Shown here: positions 8,952 through 16,973 of the stretch, in pieces
Layout of the letters: each line of letters opens with the position of its first letter
Numbering within the stretch: position 1 is the stretch's first letter
Origin: Saccharothrix violaceirubra
GTDB lineage: Bacteria; Actinomycetota; Actinomycetes; Mycobacteriales; Pseudonocardiaceae
Direction of reading: 5' to 3'
Length of the DNA stretch: 64,000 nucleotides
NCBI RefSeq assembly: GCF_014203755.1
Contig: NZ_JACHJS010000001.1
Span: 3,038,001 to 3,102,000, forward strand
The notes under the pieces: model-generated
What the model saw: only the letters and a program-made list of their open reading frames with translations
Told to the model about the DNA's origin: nothing
Databases searched by the model: none
Made by a program: the position numbers and the translations under genes

Positions 8952-9905
8952 GTGCGCACCGAGGTCCCACCGACCGTCCGAGCCGATACCGCACCGCAGC
9001 CCCTGCTGGCGGGGGAGAAGTCGGCCACCGAGATGTTCCTGGTCAAGCTGTTCGCCGTGATCCCGGCGCTGGCGCTGGCCGCGGCCGTTCCACTGGCGTG
9101 GGGCTGGGGACTCGGGTGGGTCGACATCGGACTCGCCGTCTTCTTCTACACCCTCACCTGTCTCGGGGTGACGGTCGGGTTCCACCGGCATTTCACCCAC
9201 GGCGCCTTCAAGGCCACCCGCGCGCTGAGGATCGCGCTCGCGGTGACCGGCAGCATGGCCATGCAGGGCCCGGTCATCGGCTGGGTCGCCGACCACCGCC
9301 GCCACCACGCCTACGCGGACCGCGAAGGCGACCCGCACTCGCCGTGGCTGTTCGGCACCTCGGCCCGCTCGCTGGCCAAGGGTTTCTGGCACGCCCACAT
9401 GGGCTGGATGTTCCAGCGGGACATGACGAACCCCGCGCGCTTCGCTCCCGACCTGGTCGCCGACACCGACATCCGACGCGTCGACCGCTGGTTCCCCGCG
9501 CTGACCGCGGTCACGCTGCTCGCACCCGCACTCGCCGGGGGTCTGCTCACGTGGAGCTGGTGGGGTGCGCTGACCGGGTTCTTCTGGGCCGGTCTGGTAC
9601 GCGTCGCCGTGCTGCACCACGTCACCTGGTCGGTGAACTCGATCTGCCACATGATCGGCGACCGGCCTTTCACGGCACGTGACAGGTCGGCGAACTTCTG
9701 GCCCTTGGCGATCCTGTCGATGGGCGAGTCCTGGCACAACTCCCACCACGCCGACCCCACCTGTGCCCGCCACGGCGTGCGACGCGGTCAGATCGACGTT
9801 TCCGCGCGGCTGATCTGGTTGTTCGGCAAGCTCGGCTGGGCCACCGGGATCCACTGGCCGCAGCCGGAGCGACTGGCGCGCAGGCTCAAGGCCACCACCC
9901 GCTGA
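8952..9905 (+). CDS. Acyl-CoA/acyl-lipid desaturase, membrane diiron type
   Basis: A 317-residue integral membrane fatty acid desaturase. The three His boxes that bind the diiron centre are visible: HRHFTH at residues 78-83, HRRHH at 115-119 and HNSHH in the GESWHNSHHADP segment near the C terminus. Hydrophobic stretches at about 30-70 and 165-200 give the usual four membrane passes. Expected to insert a cis double bond (often delta-9) into membrane fatty acids using O2 and an electron carrier. GTG at 8952 follows GGAGG with good spacing. No reductase or ferredoxin gene is adjacent, so the electron donor must come from elsewhere. Confidence 0.9.
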   Translation: MRTEVPPTVRADTAPQPLLAGEKSATEMFLVKLFAVIPALALAAAVPLAWGWGLGWVDIGLAVFFYTLTCLGVTVGFHRHFTHGAFKATRALRIALAVTGSMAMQGPVIGWVADHRRHHAYADREGDPHSPWLFGTSARSLAKGFWHAHMGWMFQRDMTNPARFAPDLVADTDIRRVDRWFPALTAVTLLAPALAGGLLTWSWWGALTGFFWAGLVRVAVLHHVTWSVNSICHMIGDRPFTARDRSANFWPLAILSMGESWHNSHHADPTCARHGVRRGQIDVSARLIWLFGKLGWATGIHWPQPERLARRLKATTR

Positions 9906-10000
9906 AGGGCGTGTGCCGGGTCTCCGATCCGCCCGACCACGACCGGTGGTCCCCACGGATCTTCGGGAAAAGCGGGACGATCCACAAAGGACGGCAAGCG

Positions 10001-10252
10001 ATGCGCGCGGCGCCGGTCACCCGGCGACTCTGCCTCGCGACCGGATTCCCGGTGGCGGAACACGATCTGCCCGGGGCGTTGGGCGAGGTCCGCGACGAGG
10101 CGGCCCGGCAGGTCGAGGAGGTCGGACCCGCGGTGTCAGGGACCGCGAGCAATCGTCGGACGGGGATCCTGCGGAACCTGCCCGCCGGTCGTGGGACGCA
10201 GCGCGACATCACCGCCGCCCCGTTACCCGATGGGTGCCGAACGATCCGCTGA
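10001..10252 (+). CDS. Possible small protein, 83 residues
   Basis: ATG at 10001 follows AAGGA. The frame has reasonable G/C at third positions and an acidic helical middle (PGALGEVRDEAARQVEEVGPA). I recognise no family, and the C-terminal third is low in coding character. It could be a non-coding stretch open by chance in high-G+C DNA. Confidence 0.35.
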   Translation: MRAAPVTRRLCLATGFPVAEHDLPGALGEVRDEAARQVEEVGPAVSGTASNRRTGILRNLPAGRGTQRDITAAPLPDGCRTIR

Positions 10253-10833
10253 AGCCCGGGACGCCTTCCCGTCACCTGACGCGCGAAGTCTCGAAGAGAC
10301 CGGCGGCTCGGCCCAGCCGGCACCGAGCCCGCAGCCGCTTGACAGCCGGATGGGGACACCCCCGCGGACCCACCCGGATCGCCGCCGCGCTCGTCCGCAC
10401 CCACCGCGAACCCCTGGCCGCGGATCCGAACCCGTCGAGATCACGCCACGTGCGCGACGTCGACGGTTCGTCCGCCGTTCTCGCGGTGCGCCCACCGCGG
10501 TCGACGACCGCTCTCCTGGTGGTCCGGGCTTCCTCGGCGGGGGTCCGCCGTCCCCGTCCGGTCGCCGCCTGCCCACCGCATCGTGTTTGGGCGCCGCCAG
10601 AGCGGGCATACCTGTTTGTACAGCAGCCGCCCCGGACCTCGGCGACACCGGATGCCGGGAGGCTTGCCGGCCTTCACCCTTTGGGATCTTCTTCCGAGGG
10701 TCGGGGCGAAGGCCGATCTCACACCGGTCGAGCGAGTCCTCCCGGCGTGACAGTTCCACGGCGTCGAGCCGTCTCCGGCCGACGTGCCCGTCGTCGCCGA
10801 CACCCCACCGGACGCGAGTTCGAGGAGACCACC
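10253..10833. other. Intergenic region, 581 bases
   Basis: Upstream of the Asp23 operon. Open frames cross it on both strands, but with arginine/proline-rich shadow character. The operon promoter should be in the last 150 bases; an AT-richer patch at 10605-10625 (CATACCTGTTTGTACAG) is the most promoter-like stretch. Confidence 0.4.
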
Positions 10834-11307
10834 ATGACCAGTCCCACCATGTCGAAACCACCCACCCGGAACGAGAACACGGAGATCCCACCCCGGGAGG
10901 CGGGCACTACGTCGCCGCCGCAGGGGACGACCACCGTCGCCGACACGGTGGTCCAGAAGATCGCCGGGCTCGCGACGCGCGAGATCTCCGGCGTGTACGC
11001 GCTGGGCGGCGGTGCGGCGCGGGCCTTCAACTCGCTGCGCGAACGCATCCCGGGTGCGACGGCCTCGGCCGGCCAGGGCGTCTCGGTGGAGGTCGGTGAA
11101 CGGCAGGCCGCGGTGGACGTGCACATCCTCGTTGAGTACGGCGTGTCCATCACGGACCTGGCCCATTCGGTCCGCCGCAACGTCATCGGCGCGGTGGAGC
11201 AGATGACCGGCTTGGAGGTCGTCGAGGTCAACATCGTGGTGACCGACGTCCACATCCCCGGCGACGACGAGGGCGACAAGGCGCCGGACACCGGTCGCGT
11301 GCGGTGA
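10834..11307 (+). CDS. Asp23/Gls24 family envelope stress protein
   Basis: A 157-residue protein: a Pro/Thr-rich 35-residue lead, then the Asp23 domain (VADTVVQKIAGLATREISGVYAL, central Gly-rich loop, and the end VVEVNIVVTDVHIP). Asp23 proteins form membrane-tethered sheets or filaments under the envelope in Gram-positives. ATG at 10834 follows GAGGAG. This is the first of six genes running in one direction, four of the five junctions overlapping by 4 bases. A second Asp23 paralogue lies at 11866, and the operon also encodes the membrane proteins likely to anchor it. The extended N terminus is unusual for the family. Confidence 0.88.
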   Translation: MTSPTMSKPPTRNENTEIPPREAGTTSPPQGTTTVADTVVQKIAGLATREISGVYALGGGAARAFNSLRERIPGATASAGQGVSVEVGERQAAVDVHILVEYGVSITDLAHSVRRNVIGAVEQMTGLEVVEVNIVVTDVHIPGDDEGDKAPDTGRVR

Positions 11308-11687
11308 TTCCCGAGATCGAGGCGACGGTGATCGCCACCGTCGTGCGTGCCCTGCCGCAGGTGGCAGGGCCGCACAGCGGGCGGTACGGCGAGATCGCCA
11401 CCCACCTGCCGGGGCGCCGGGTGGCCGGCGTCCGCGTCGGACCGGCCGGGATCACGGTCGGGGTCGTCGTGCGGTACCCGGCCACCACCGCCGAGGTCGC
11501 CGCCGCCGTCCGTGCCGCCGTCGGCCGGCCGGCGTCGCCGCTGCACGTGTGGATCGGCGACATCGCGTTCCCCGACACCCACCTGCCGGTCGTACCCCCA
11601 TCGGACGCCGCCGCCCGGCACGCCCCGGCACGACCCGGGGCCCTTCCACGACGTGCACCGGCCACCACGACAAGGACGACACCATGA
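11304..11687 (+). CDS. Small Asp23-operon protein
   Basis: 127 residues, start GTG overlapping the previous stop by 4 bases. Residues 1-95 look like a compact alpha/beta domain with alternating strands (HLPGRRVAGVRVGP, ITVGVVVRYP) that resembles a degenerate Asp23 fold. The last 30 residues are Pro/Ala/Arg/Thr-rich and probably disordered. Not a named family to my knowledge. The operon context suggests it is a partner of the two Asp23 proteins. Confidence 0.65.
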   Translation: MIPEIEATVIATVVRALPQVAGPHSGRYGEIATHLPGRRVAGVRVGPAGITVGVVVRYPATTAEVAAAVRAAVGRPASPLHVWIGDIAFPDTHLPVVPPSDAAARHAPARPGALPRRAPATTTRTTP

Positions 11688-11860
11688 ACTCGACCACCAC
11701 CTGCCTGCTCGCCGGCCTCGCGCTCGGTTTCGCGGCGGCATTCGGCGGTTTCGCCGCCTTCGTCGTCGTGCTGTTCCTCGGCGCGACCGGGTTCGTCGTC
11801 GGCAGGGTCCTCGACGGCGAGCCGGTCCTCTCCGTGCCGGCCCGACGCGGCCGGAGGTGA
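11684..11860 (+). CDS. Small membrane protein, DUF2273-like
   Basis: 58 residues made mostly of one or two hydrophobic Gly/Ala/Phe-rich helices (CLLAGLALGFAAAFGGFAAF, then VVVLFLGATGFVVG) and a basic C-terminal tail ending RRGRR. Small proteins of this kind accompany Asp23 genes and are thought to help anchor them. ATG at 11684 overlaps the upstream stop by 4 bases. Confidence 0.65.
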   Translation: MNSTTTCLLAGLALGFAAAFGGFAAFVVVLFLGATGFVVGRVLDGEPVLSVPARRGRR

Positions 11861-11865
11861 CCGTC

Positions 11866-12261
11866 GTGACGGTGAGCGGCGCGGACACGAAGACCCGGTC
11901 CACCCCGGAGGGGCCGGACCCGGGGGACCGGGGCCGCCTCACCATCGGCGACACAGCGGTGGCGCGGATCGCGGCGCACGCGGCCGTCGAGGTCGGCGGT
12001 GTCGGCGGCTCGGCGCACCGCCTGCTCGGCGTCACCCTGGGCGCGCAGCGGGCGGACGGTGGCGTGCGGGTCATCGCGCGCGTCACCGGCGCGGTCGTCG
12101 CACTCGACGTGCGGTTGTCGGTCGGCTACCCGATGCCGGTGCGCCGCACCGCCGAGGAGGTGCGCGCGCACCTGGTCCGCCGGGTCCGGCAGCTGACCGG
12201 TCTGACCGCGTCCCGGGTCGACATCACCGTCACCGCGCTGCGCCGGGGGAGGGGCCGGTGA
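11866..12261 (+). CDS. Second Asp23/Gls24 family protein
   Basis: 131 residues. After a 25-residue acidic lead comes an Asp23 domain: RLTIGDTAVARIAAHAAVEV, Gly-rich loop, VALDVRLSVGYPMP, then RVDITVTAL at the end. Three in-frame GTG codons (11857, 11866, 11872) are possible starts. The first overlaps the upstream stop in the operon style, but 11866 lies 8 bases after GGAGG and was preferred. A duplicated Asp23 suggests hetero-oligomers in the envelope structure. Confidence 0.82.
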   Translation: MTVSGADTKTRSTPEGPDPGDRGRLTIGDTAVARIAAHAAVEVGGVGGSAHRLLGVTLGAQRADGGVRVIARVTGAVVALDVRLSVGYPMPVRRTAEEVRAHLVRRVRQLTGLTASRVDITVTALRRGRGR

Positions 12262-12803
12262 AGCGGTTCTCCCGCCGGAGCGTCCCGGCCGTGCTCGTGG
12301 CCCTGGTCGTCCTCGCCGCCTGCGTGGTCGTCACCGTCGTGGCGGTGCGGCAGATCCTCGGGCTCACCCCGTGGATCGACACGCACGCCGTGTTCCGCGC
12401 GCTGCACGGCACGCGCTGGACCGACCCCGTCGTCGTGTTCGCCGCCGCGGCCTGCGTGGTGCTCGGCGTCGTCCTGCTGCTGTGCGCGCTGCTCCCGGGG
12501 GAACCCACCGTCCTGCCACTGCGCGACGACGACCCGGACACGGACCGGGCGGTGGACTCCGGTGTGACGCGCCGCAGCCTGCGCCGCGTCCTGCGCACCG
12601 CGGCGTCCTCGGTCGACGGTGTGACCGCCGCCCGGCTCGTGCTCACCCGCCGGGCGATCATCGCGACCGTCACCACCGACCGCACGAGCACCACCGGGCT
12701 CGCCGACGCCGTGCGCGTGGCCGTCGGAAAGCGGCTCGACGGCCTCGGCCCGATGACCCGGCCGCCGTTGGACGTCCGGGTCAGGGACAGGAGGGTGCGA
12801 TGA
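12258..12803 (+). CDS. Asp23-operon membrane protein (DUF6286-like)
   Basis: 181 residues with a short basic N terminus, a membrane helix at about residues 10-32, a second at 60-82, then a cytoplasmic domain of about 90 residues with SLRRVLRTAASSVDGVTAARLV and a strand pattern like an Asp23 domain. This layout resembles the Asp23 anchor protein AmaP of Firmicutes and the DUF6286 proteins of actinobacteria. GTG at 12258 overlaps the previous stop by 4 bases. Confidence 0.7.
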   Translation: MKRFSRRSVPAVLVALVVLAACVVVTVVAVRQILGLTPWIDTHAVFRALHGTRWTDPVVVFAAAACVVLGVVLLLCALLPGEPTVLPLRDDDPDTDRAVDSGVTRRSLRRVLRTAASSVDGVTAARLVLTRRAIIATVTTDRTSTTGLADAVRVAVGKRLDGLGPMTRPPLDVRVRDRRVR

Positions 12804-13393
12804 GCGGGTCGGGGCTCAACCGCGCCGTCCTGGCGGTGACCGGCGTCCTGCTGCTCGCCGCCGGCGGGTTCGGGCTCGCCGTCCGGTTCGCCGTGCTGGA
12901 CGTCCTCGTTCCCGACGCGCCCCTCGTCCCCGGTGTCGCCCCGCCGCCGTCGTGGGTCTGGTGGGCGATCGCCGTCGGCGGAACCGGCTTCGGCCTGCTC
13001 GCCGGGTGCCTGCTCACCGCGCAGGTGTGCGGCGGACCGAAGAGCCGCACCTGGCGCTTCGACGCCGACGCGGGCCGGACCGAACTCGCCGCGAGCACCG
13101 CCCTCGCCCCGCTGCTCGCCGAGACCGGGGCCTACCCCGGGGTGCACGCGGTGCGCGGCACCCTCGCGGGGACCCGGGACACCCCGAGGGTGACATTGGT
13201 GATCAGCACCGGACGGGACGGGGAGCCGGGGGTGATCCGGCACGCGCTCGTCACCGGGGGGCTGCCCCGACTGCGCCGGGCCCTCGACGTCGACGAGCTG
13301 CCCGCGGCCGTCGAGTTCCGCTTGACCGACGAACCCGGCGCCCGGACCGGGCAGGTGACCGCCGCACATGTCGTCACTGATCCTCCTGGGTGA
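12800..13393 (+). CDS. Asp23-operon membrane protein, AmaP-like
   Basis: 197 residues: membrane helices near 8-32 and 52-75, separated by a Pro-rich extracytoplasmic loop (VPDAPLVPGVAPPPS), and a C-terminal cytoplasmic domain of 120 residues that again has the fold pattern of an Asp23-interacting domain. Final gene of the operon; ATG overlaps the previous stop by 4 bases. With the preceding gene it gives two related anchors for two Asp23 paralogues. Confidence 0.7.
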   Translation: MSGSGLNRAVLAVTGVLLLAAGGFGLAVRFAVLDVLVPDAPLVPGVAPPPSWVWWAIAVGGTGFGLLAGCLLTAQVCGGPKSRTWRFDADAGRTELAASTALAPLLAETGAYPGVHAVRGTLAGTRDTPRVTLVISTGRDGEPGVIRHALVTGGLPRLRRALDVDELPAAVEFRLTDEPGARTGQVTAAHVVTDPPG

Positions 13394-14118
13394 AAAGTGG
13401 CGCCGGACGGCCGATTCACCGACCTGGCGGCGGCCCTCGGGGAAACTGCCGGGAACACGGTTTCCGGCGTAGTTCCGGACATATCCCGGTGAATGTGGCG
13501 CCGACATTCCGGTCGGCGCCGAACAGGCCGAACAGGACGCATCACGAAAATCCGGCCGAGCGGCCGGGGACGGGAACGTCGAGATGGATTCGCACCAGTC
13601 CGCACCCGCCACCGATCCGGCCTCGCCGGCGGAACGCCGTCGCGCGGTGCCACCGCGCACAGCAGCGCGTGGCTCCGTGGACGACACGCGGCCCACGGCG
13701 GGCCGCGCCGACGTCGTGACCCCTCCCGACCGGCCGGACCCGCCCGTCGAACCCCGACCTCCGGGCGTGTCCGGTGCGCCGGCCGACGTGCCCCCGGTTC
13801 ACAGCCCCCTGTGGCGCAGGCGCGTCCGGACCAACGTGGGCCGCCGCCGGCCGCGTGCCACCGGACGCTGACCCGCACCTCGTTCCCGGCGGGAGCCGCG
13901 TCGGTGCTCGGCATGTCGGTGTCGCACCGCGAGGCCCGGGGAAACCCCGCCGACGAATTCGCGACCGCGGATCTTTCCCGCGGGCGGTTCTCCGGAAAAT
14001 TCGAGGCTGTTTTCGGGGCGTCTTGCGCGGAGAGTCCGGCCAAACGTAGAATCGGGCTGTGAACAATTCTTTGTCCGCTCGTTCCGCTCGGCCGCCGCCC
14101 AGACGAGGAGAAACTTTC
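13394..14118. other. Intergenic region with one doubtful frame
   Basis: Between the Asp23 operon and the STAS gene. The only candidate is 13584-13871 plus, 95 residues, starting MDSHQSAPATDP and almost wholly Pro/Arg/Ala with no fold-like pattern. I do not accept it as a gene without further support. The bases 13430-13500 and 13960-14060 are locally A+T-richer and may hold promoters. Confidence 0.4.
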
Positions 14119-14604
14119 GTGAGTGTCATGGCCCGAAATCCCCTTCGACCGCGGTCGCCCGGACTCGTCCGTCCGCCGCCCCCTCGTCCTCCCGATCCGC
14201 TGCTCAGCGTCGCGACACGGCCGCTGTCGTCCCGCGCTGTGGTGTGCGAGGTGGCCGGTGAGGTGGATGCGCACACCGCCTCCCGCCTGCGTGACCACCT
14301 CGTGGAGCGCATCCGCCCCGGCGGCCCTGATCTGGTCGTCGACCTCGGCGGTGTGCGGTTCCTCGCCGCGGCAGGTCTCGGCGTCCTCGCGGAAGTCGCG
14401 GCTTCGGCCGACGCGGCCGGGGTGCGGATCCACGTCGTCGCCCGCACCCGTCCGGTCCTGCTTCCGCTGAGTCTCACCGGACTCGACGTCGTGCTCGATG
14501 TGCACCGGTACCTCGGTGACGTCCCGCTGCGGGGCGGGATGTCCGATCGGATGCCCCGACGGTCACCGGTCATGTCGGTGAGGTCAGGGTCTTCAGCCAC
14601 ATGA
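14119..14604 (+). CDS. STAS-domain anti-anti-sigma-like protein
   Basis: 161 residues. Residues about 45-140 form a STAS domain (VVCEVAGEVDAHTASRLRDHL, DLVVDLGGVRFLAAAGLGVL). In SpoIIAA-type antagonists the loop reads DSSGLG and the Ser before Gly is phosphorylated. Here it is AAAGLG, so the usual switch residue is missing. GTG at 14119 lies 9 bases after GAGGAG; an earlier GTG at 14059 has no ribosome site. The last 25 residues (from GGMSDRMPRRS) are not STAS-like and overlap the transposase remnant on the other strand, so the original 3' end may have been replaced. Confidence 0.72.
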   Translation: MSVMARNPLRPRSPGLVRPPPPRPPDPLLSVATRPLSSRAVVCEVAGEVDAHTASRLRDHLVERIRPGGPDLVVDLGGVRFLAAAGLGVLAEVAASADAAGVRIHVVARTRPVLLPLSLTGLDVVLDVHRYLGDVPLRGGMSDRMPRRSPVMSVRSGSSAT

Positions 14605-14820
14605 TCGCTCCTCGTGGATGCGGTCCGGCCTCGTGGCTTCGTGGTGTCTTGTCGTAGCGGGTGACCAGGCCACACCATGTCCTGATCCGCTGGAAGCACC
14701 GTTCGGCGGTGTTGCGCCGCTCGTCGCGCACGGATCGAACGAGGCCGCCCGCCCCCCCGCGGAGCCCTTCCTCCTCCGGTCGGCCCGCTGGTCGGCCTTC
14801 TCCGGCTTGGACCGCGCCTT
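14581..14820 (-). pseudogene. IS5-type transposase remnant, C-terminal end
   Basis: On the minus strand one frame reads KADQRADRRRKGSAGGRAASFD, here given in parts: KADQRADRRRKGSAGG then RAASFD. A second frame continues RRNTAERCFQRIRTWCG and LVTRYDKT, ending near IMWLKTL. Together these match the conserved C-terminal end of IS5-group DDE transposases (GGRPPAFD, RNVVERC..LKQWRGLATRYDK, and a final IWL). The switch of frame near 14730 and the missing N-terminal two thirds show a dead fragment. No terminal inverted repeats were found. Confidence 0.72.
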
Positions 14821-15109
14821 CCGGCGACGTCGGAGGGCGGCCCGGTCCCGATCGGCAGACGTGGCCGCATCGACCTTGGCCGGTGGTACGGACCGCGCTC
14901 GATCACCCGCAGCGCCCGCCGCCGTATGGGCACATCACAACGCGCCACACCCGTGTCCGGTCAGCCCCGACACCACACCGCCGGGCCCAACCTGGATCCG
15001 AACCCACACGGCTCCTGGTCGACCGGTCGGGACCCTCCCGTCGGCGCGGGGGTGCGACAGTCCCGTCGGTGCGCTCACTCGGATGAGCCGTCCCGACAGC
15101 GGGAGGACG

Positions 15110-15978
15110 TCAGGAGAGGGTGGCGAGCGCGGCCTTGGTCGCGGACTCGGTCGCGGGCATCAGCGGGAGGCGGACGCGGGCACTCGGGATGCGGCCCCGG
15201 GCGTGCAGGACGCCCTTGATCACGGCCGGATTGGGCTCGGCGAACAGCGCGCGGGACACCGGGGCCAGGCGGCGGCCGAGCTGTCGGCCCCGGGTGACCT
15301 GTCCGTCGCGCCAGGCGTCGATCAGCTCGCCGAACGCGGCGGTCTCGACGTGGGCCGAGGCCAGGATCCCGCCGACCGCGCCGAGCGCCATCATCGGTCC
15401 GAGGAACAGGTCGTCGCCCACGAGCACCGAGAAGTCCTCGGGCAGACCGTCGAACATGCCGATCGTGGTCTCGTCGATCCCGCCCACCGCGTGCTTGAAC
15501 CCGACGACGCCGGGCAGCGCGGCCACCCGCAGCAGGGCTTGGGCGGACAGTTCGCGTCCGGTCCGGTAAGGCACGTTGTAGACGATCAACGGAACGGGCG
15601 CGGCTTCCGCCAGGGCACGGAAGTGCGCGACGACGCCGTCCTCGGACGGGCGGGTGTAGTACGGCACGACGGTCATCGCATACGCGGCGTCGGGGACCAG
15701 CCTCGTGACGGCGTCGAGCGAATCGGCGGTGGAGTTGGTGCCCGTCCCGACGATCAGGGGTGCGCCGCGTTCCGGCAGACCGCGCCCGTCACCGCCAGGA
15801 CGCGGGCCCGCTCGTCGGCGGTGAGGGTGGCGGGTTCACCGGTGGTGCCGAGCGCGACGATCCCGGCCGCGCCGGCGTCGAGCACCGAGTGGGCGAGCCC
15901 TTCGAGCGCGTCGGCGGCCAGTGCGCCGGCGGCGGTGAACGGGGTGACCAGGGGGACGTGGAGGCCGTCGAGTCGCAT
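15110..15978 (-). pseudogene. DapA-family aldolase, frameshifted
   Basis: Two minus-strand frames together make a nearly full dihydrodipicolinate synthase/N-acetylneuraminate lyase family protein. The first, from ATG 15978, gives MRLDGLHVPLVTPFTAAG and GTTGEPATLTADERARVL, then stops at 15754. The second frame continues ERGAPLIVGTGTNSTADSLDAV, with the Schiff-base strand VPLIVYNVPYRTG and VVGFKHAVGG, in which Lys is the catalytic residue. The shift lies near 15771-15776 and is explained by one missing base before CGGAAC. It may be a recent pseudogene or a sequence error. A LysR gene is divergent and was probably its regulator. Confidence 0.8.
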
Positions 15979-16049
15979 GAGGCCGGCCTGCCGACGAGCG
16001 ATCGTCCAGGTCCAGTTCACGTTCCTACCGACGAGCGTAAGGTCGACTT

Positions 16050-16934
16050 ATGCTCGATGTCCGCAGGCTGCGGCTGCTCCGTGAGCTGTCCCGGCTCGGC
16101 ACGATCGCGGCGGTCGCCGAACTCCTCGCCTACACGCCTTCGGCGGTCTCCCAACAACTCGCGGCGTTGGAACGGGAGGCCGGCGTCGCACTGCTGGAAC
16201 GCACCGGCCGCCGGGTCACGCTGACCCCCGCCGCCCACGGCCTGGTGGTTCGCACCGAGGCGATCCTCGCGGAACTCGAACGGGCCGCCGCCGACCTCGC
16301 CGTCGCCCGCACGACCCTGACCGGCACCCTGCGGATCGGCGCCTTCCCGACGGCGGTCCGCACCATCCTGCCGCCCGCGCTGGTCGCACTCAGCCGCGAT
16401 CACCCGGGACTGGAGTTGCGGATCGGCGAACTGGACCCGGCCGACGTCCCCGACGCCCTGCGCAGCGGGGTCCTGGACATCGGGCTGCTCCAGGACTACG
16501 GCCACGCACCCGTGGCGCCCCCGGATCTGGACAGCGAGCCGCTGCTCACGGAGACCGTCCTCCTCGCCTCGACGGACGGTGGCGACCTGGCCGACCACCG
16601 CGACTCGCCGTGGATCGTCGCGCTGCCCGGCACGCTCTGCCACGACATGACGATGCGGGCGTGCGAAGCGGCGGGATTCCACCCCCGCGTCCGGCACTAC
16701 ACCGACGACTTCGGCGCCCTGCTCGCGCTGGTCGCCGCCGACCAGGGCGTGGCGTTCGTCCCGGACCTCGGCACGGTCGGCGCGCCGGCGTCGGTGCTGC
16801 TGCGCCCGCTGCCGATCATCCGCTGCACCGCGACGGCCTACCGCCGCGGTTCGGCCGGCCGGCCCGGGATCGCCGCCGCCCGTGCCGCGCTGCTCGCCGC
16901 CGCGAGGAGCCACGCCGCGCGCCCACCGGCCTGA
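16050..16934 (+). CDS. LysR family transcriptional regulator
   Basis: 294 residues: N-terminal winged helix (LRLLRELSRLGTIAAVAELL, TPSAVSQQLAALEREAGVAL) and a C-terminal two-lobe effector domain (GTLRIGAFPTAVRTILPPAL onward, residues about 90-290). LysR proteins usually regulate the divergent gene, here the frameshifted DapA-like aldolase; only 71 bases separate the two starts. An imperfect palindrome, TAAGGTCGACTTA, sits directly before the ATG and is a possible autoregulatory site. The effector is unknown. Confidence 0.88.
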   Translation: MLDVRRLRLLRELSRLGTIAAVAELLAYTPSAVSQQLAALEREAGVALLERTGRRVTLTPAAHGLVVRTEAILAELERAAADLAVARTTLTGTLRIGAFPTAVRTILPPALVALSRDHPGLELRIGELDPADVPDALRSGVLDIGLLQDYGHAPVAPPDLDSEPLLTETVLLASTDGGDLADHRDSPWIVALPGTLCHDMTMRACEAAGFHPRVRHYTDDFGALLALVAADQGVAFVPDLGTVGAPASVLLRPLPIIRCTATAYRRGSAGRPGIAAARAALLAAARSHAARPPA

Positions 16935-16940
16935 CCGGGT

Positions 16941-16968
16941 GTGCCGCCCGGACGGGTCCGGGCGGCAC
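16941..16968. terminator. Bidirectional hairpin terminator
   Basis: A perfect 13-base-pair stem (GTGCCGCCCGGAC at 16941-16953, complement at 16956-16968) with a 2-base loop, placed between the convergent LysR and DAHP synthase genes. No T run follows, as is common in actinomycetes. Confidence 0.75.
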
Positions 16969-16973
16969 CGCGG

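Noticed and set aside
13584..13871. A 95-residue Pro/Arg-rich frame
   Set aside because: No fold pattern or family, weak ribosome site; may be open by chance.
14940..15100. Possible tRNA-like stretch (GGATCCGAACCCACACGG)
   Set aside because: No acceptor stem, D arm or anticodon arm could be paired around it.
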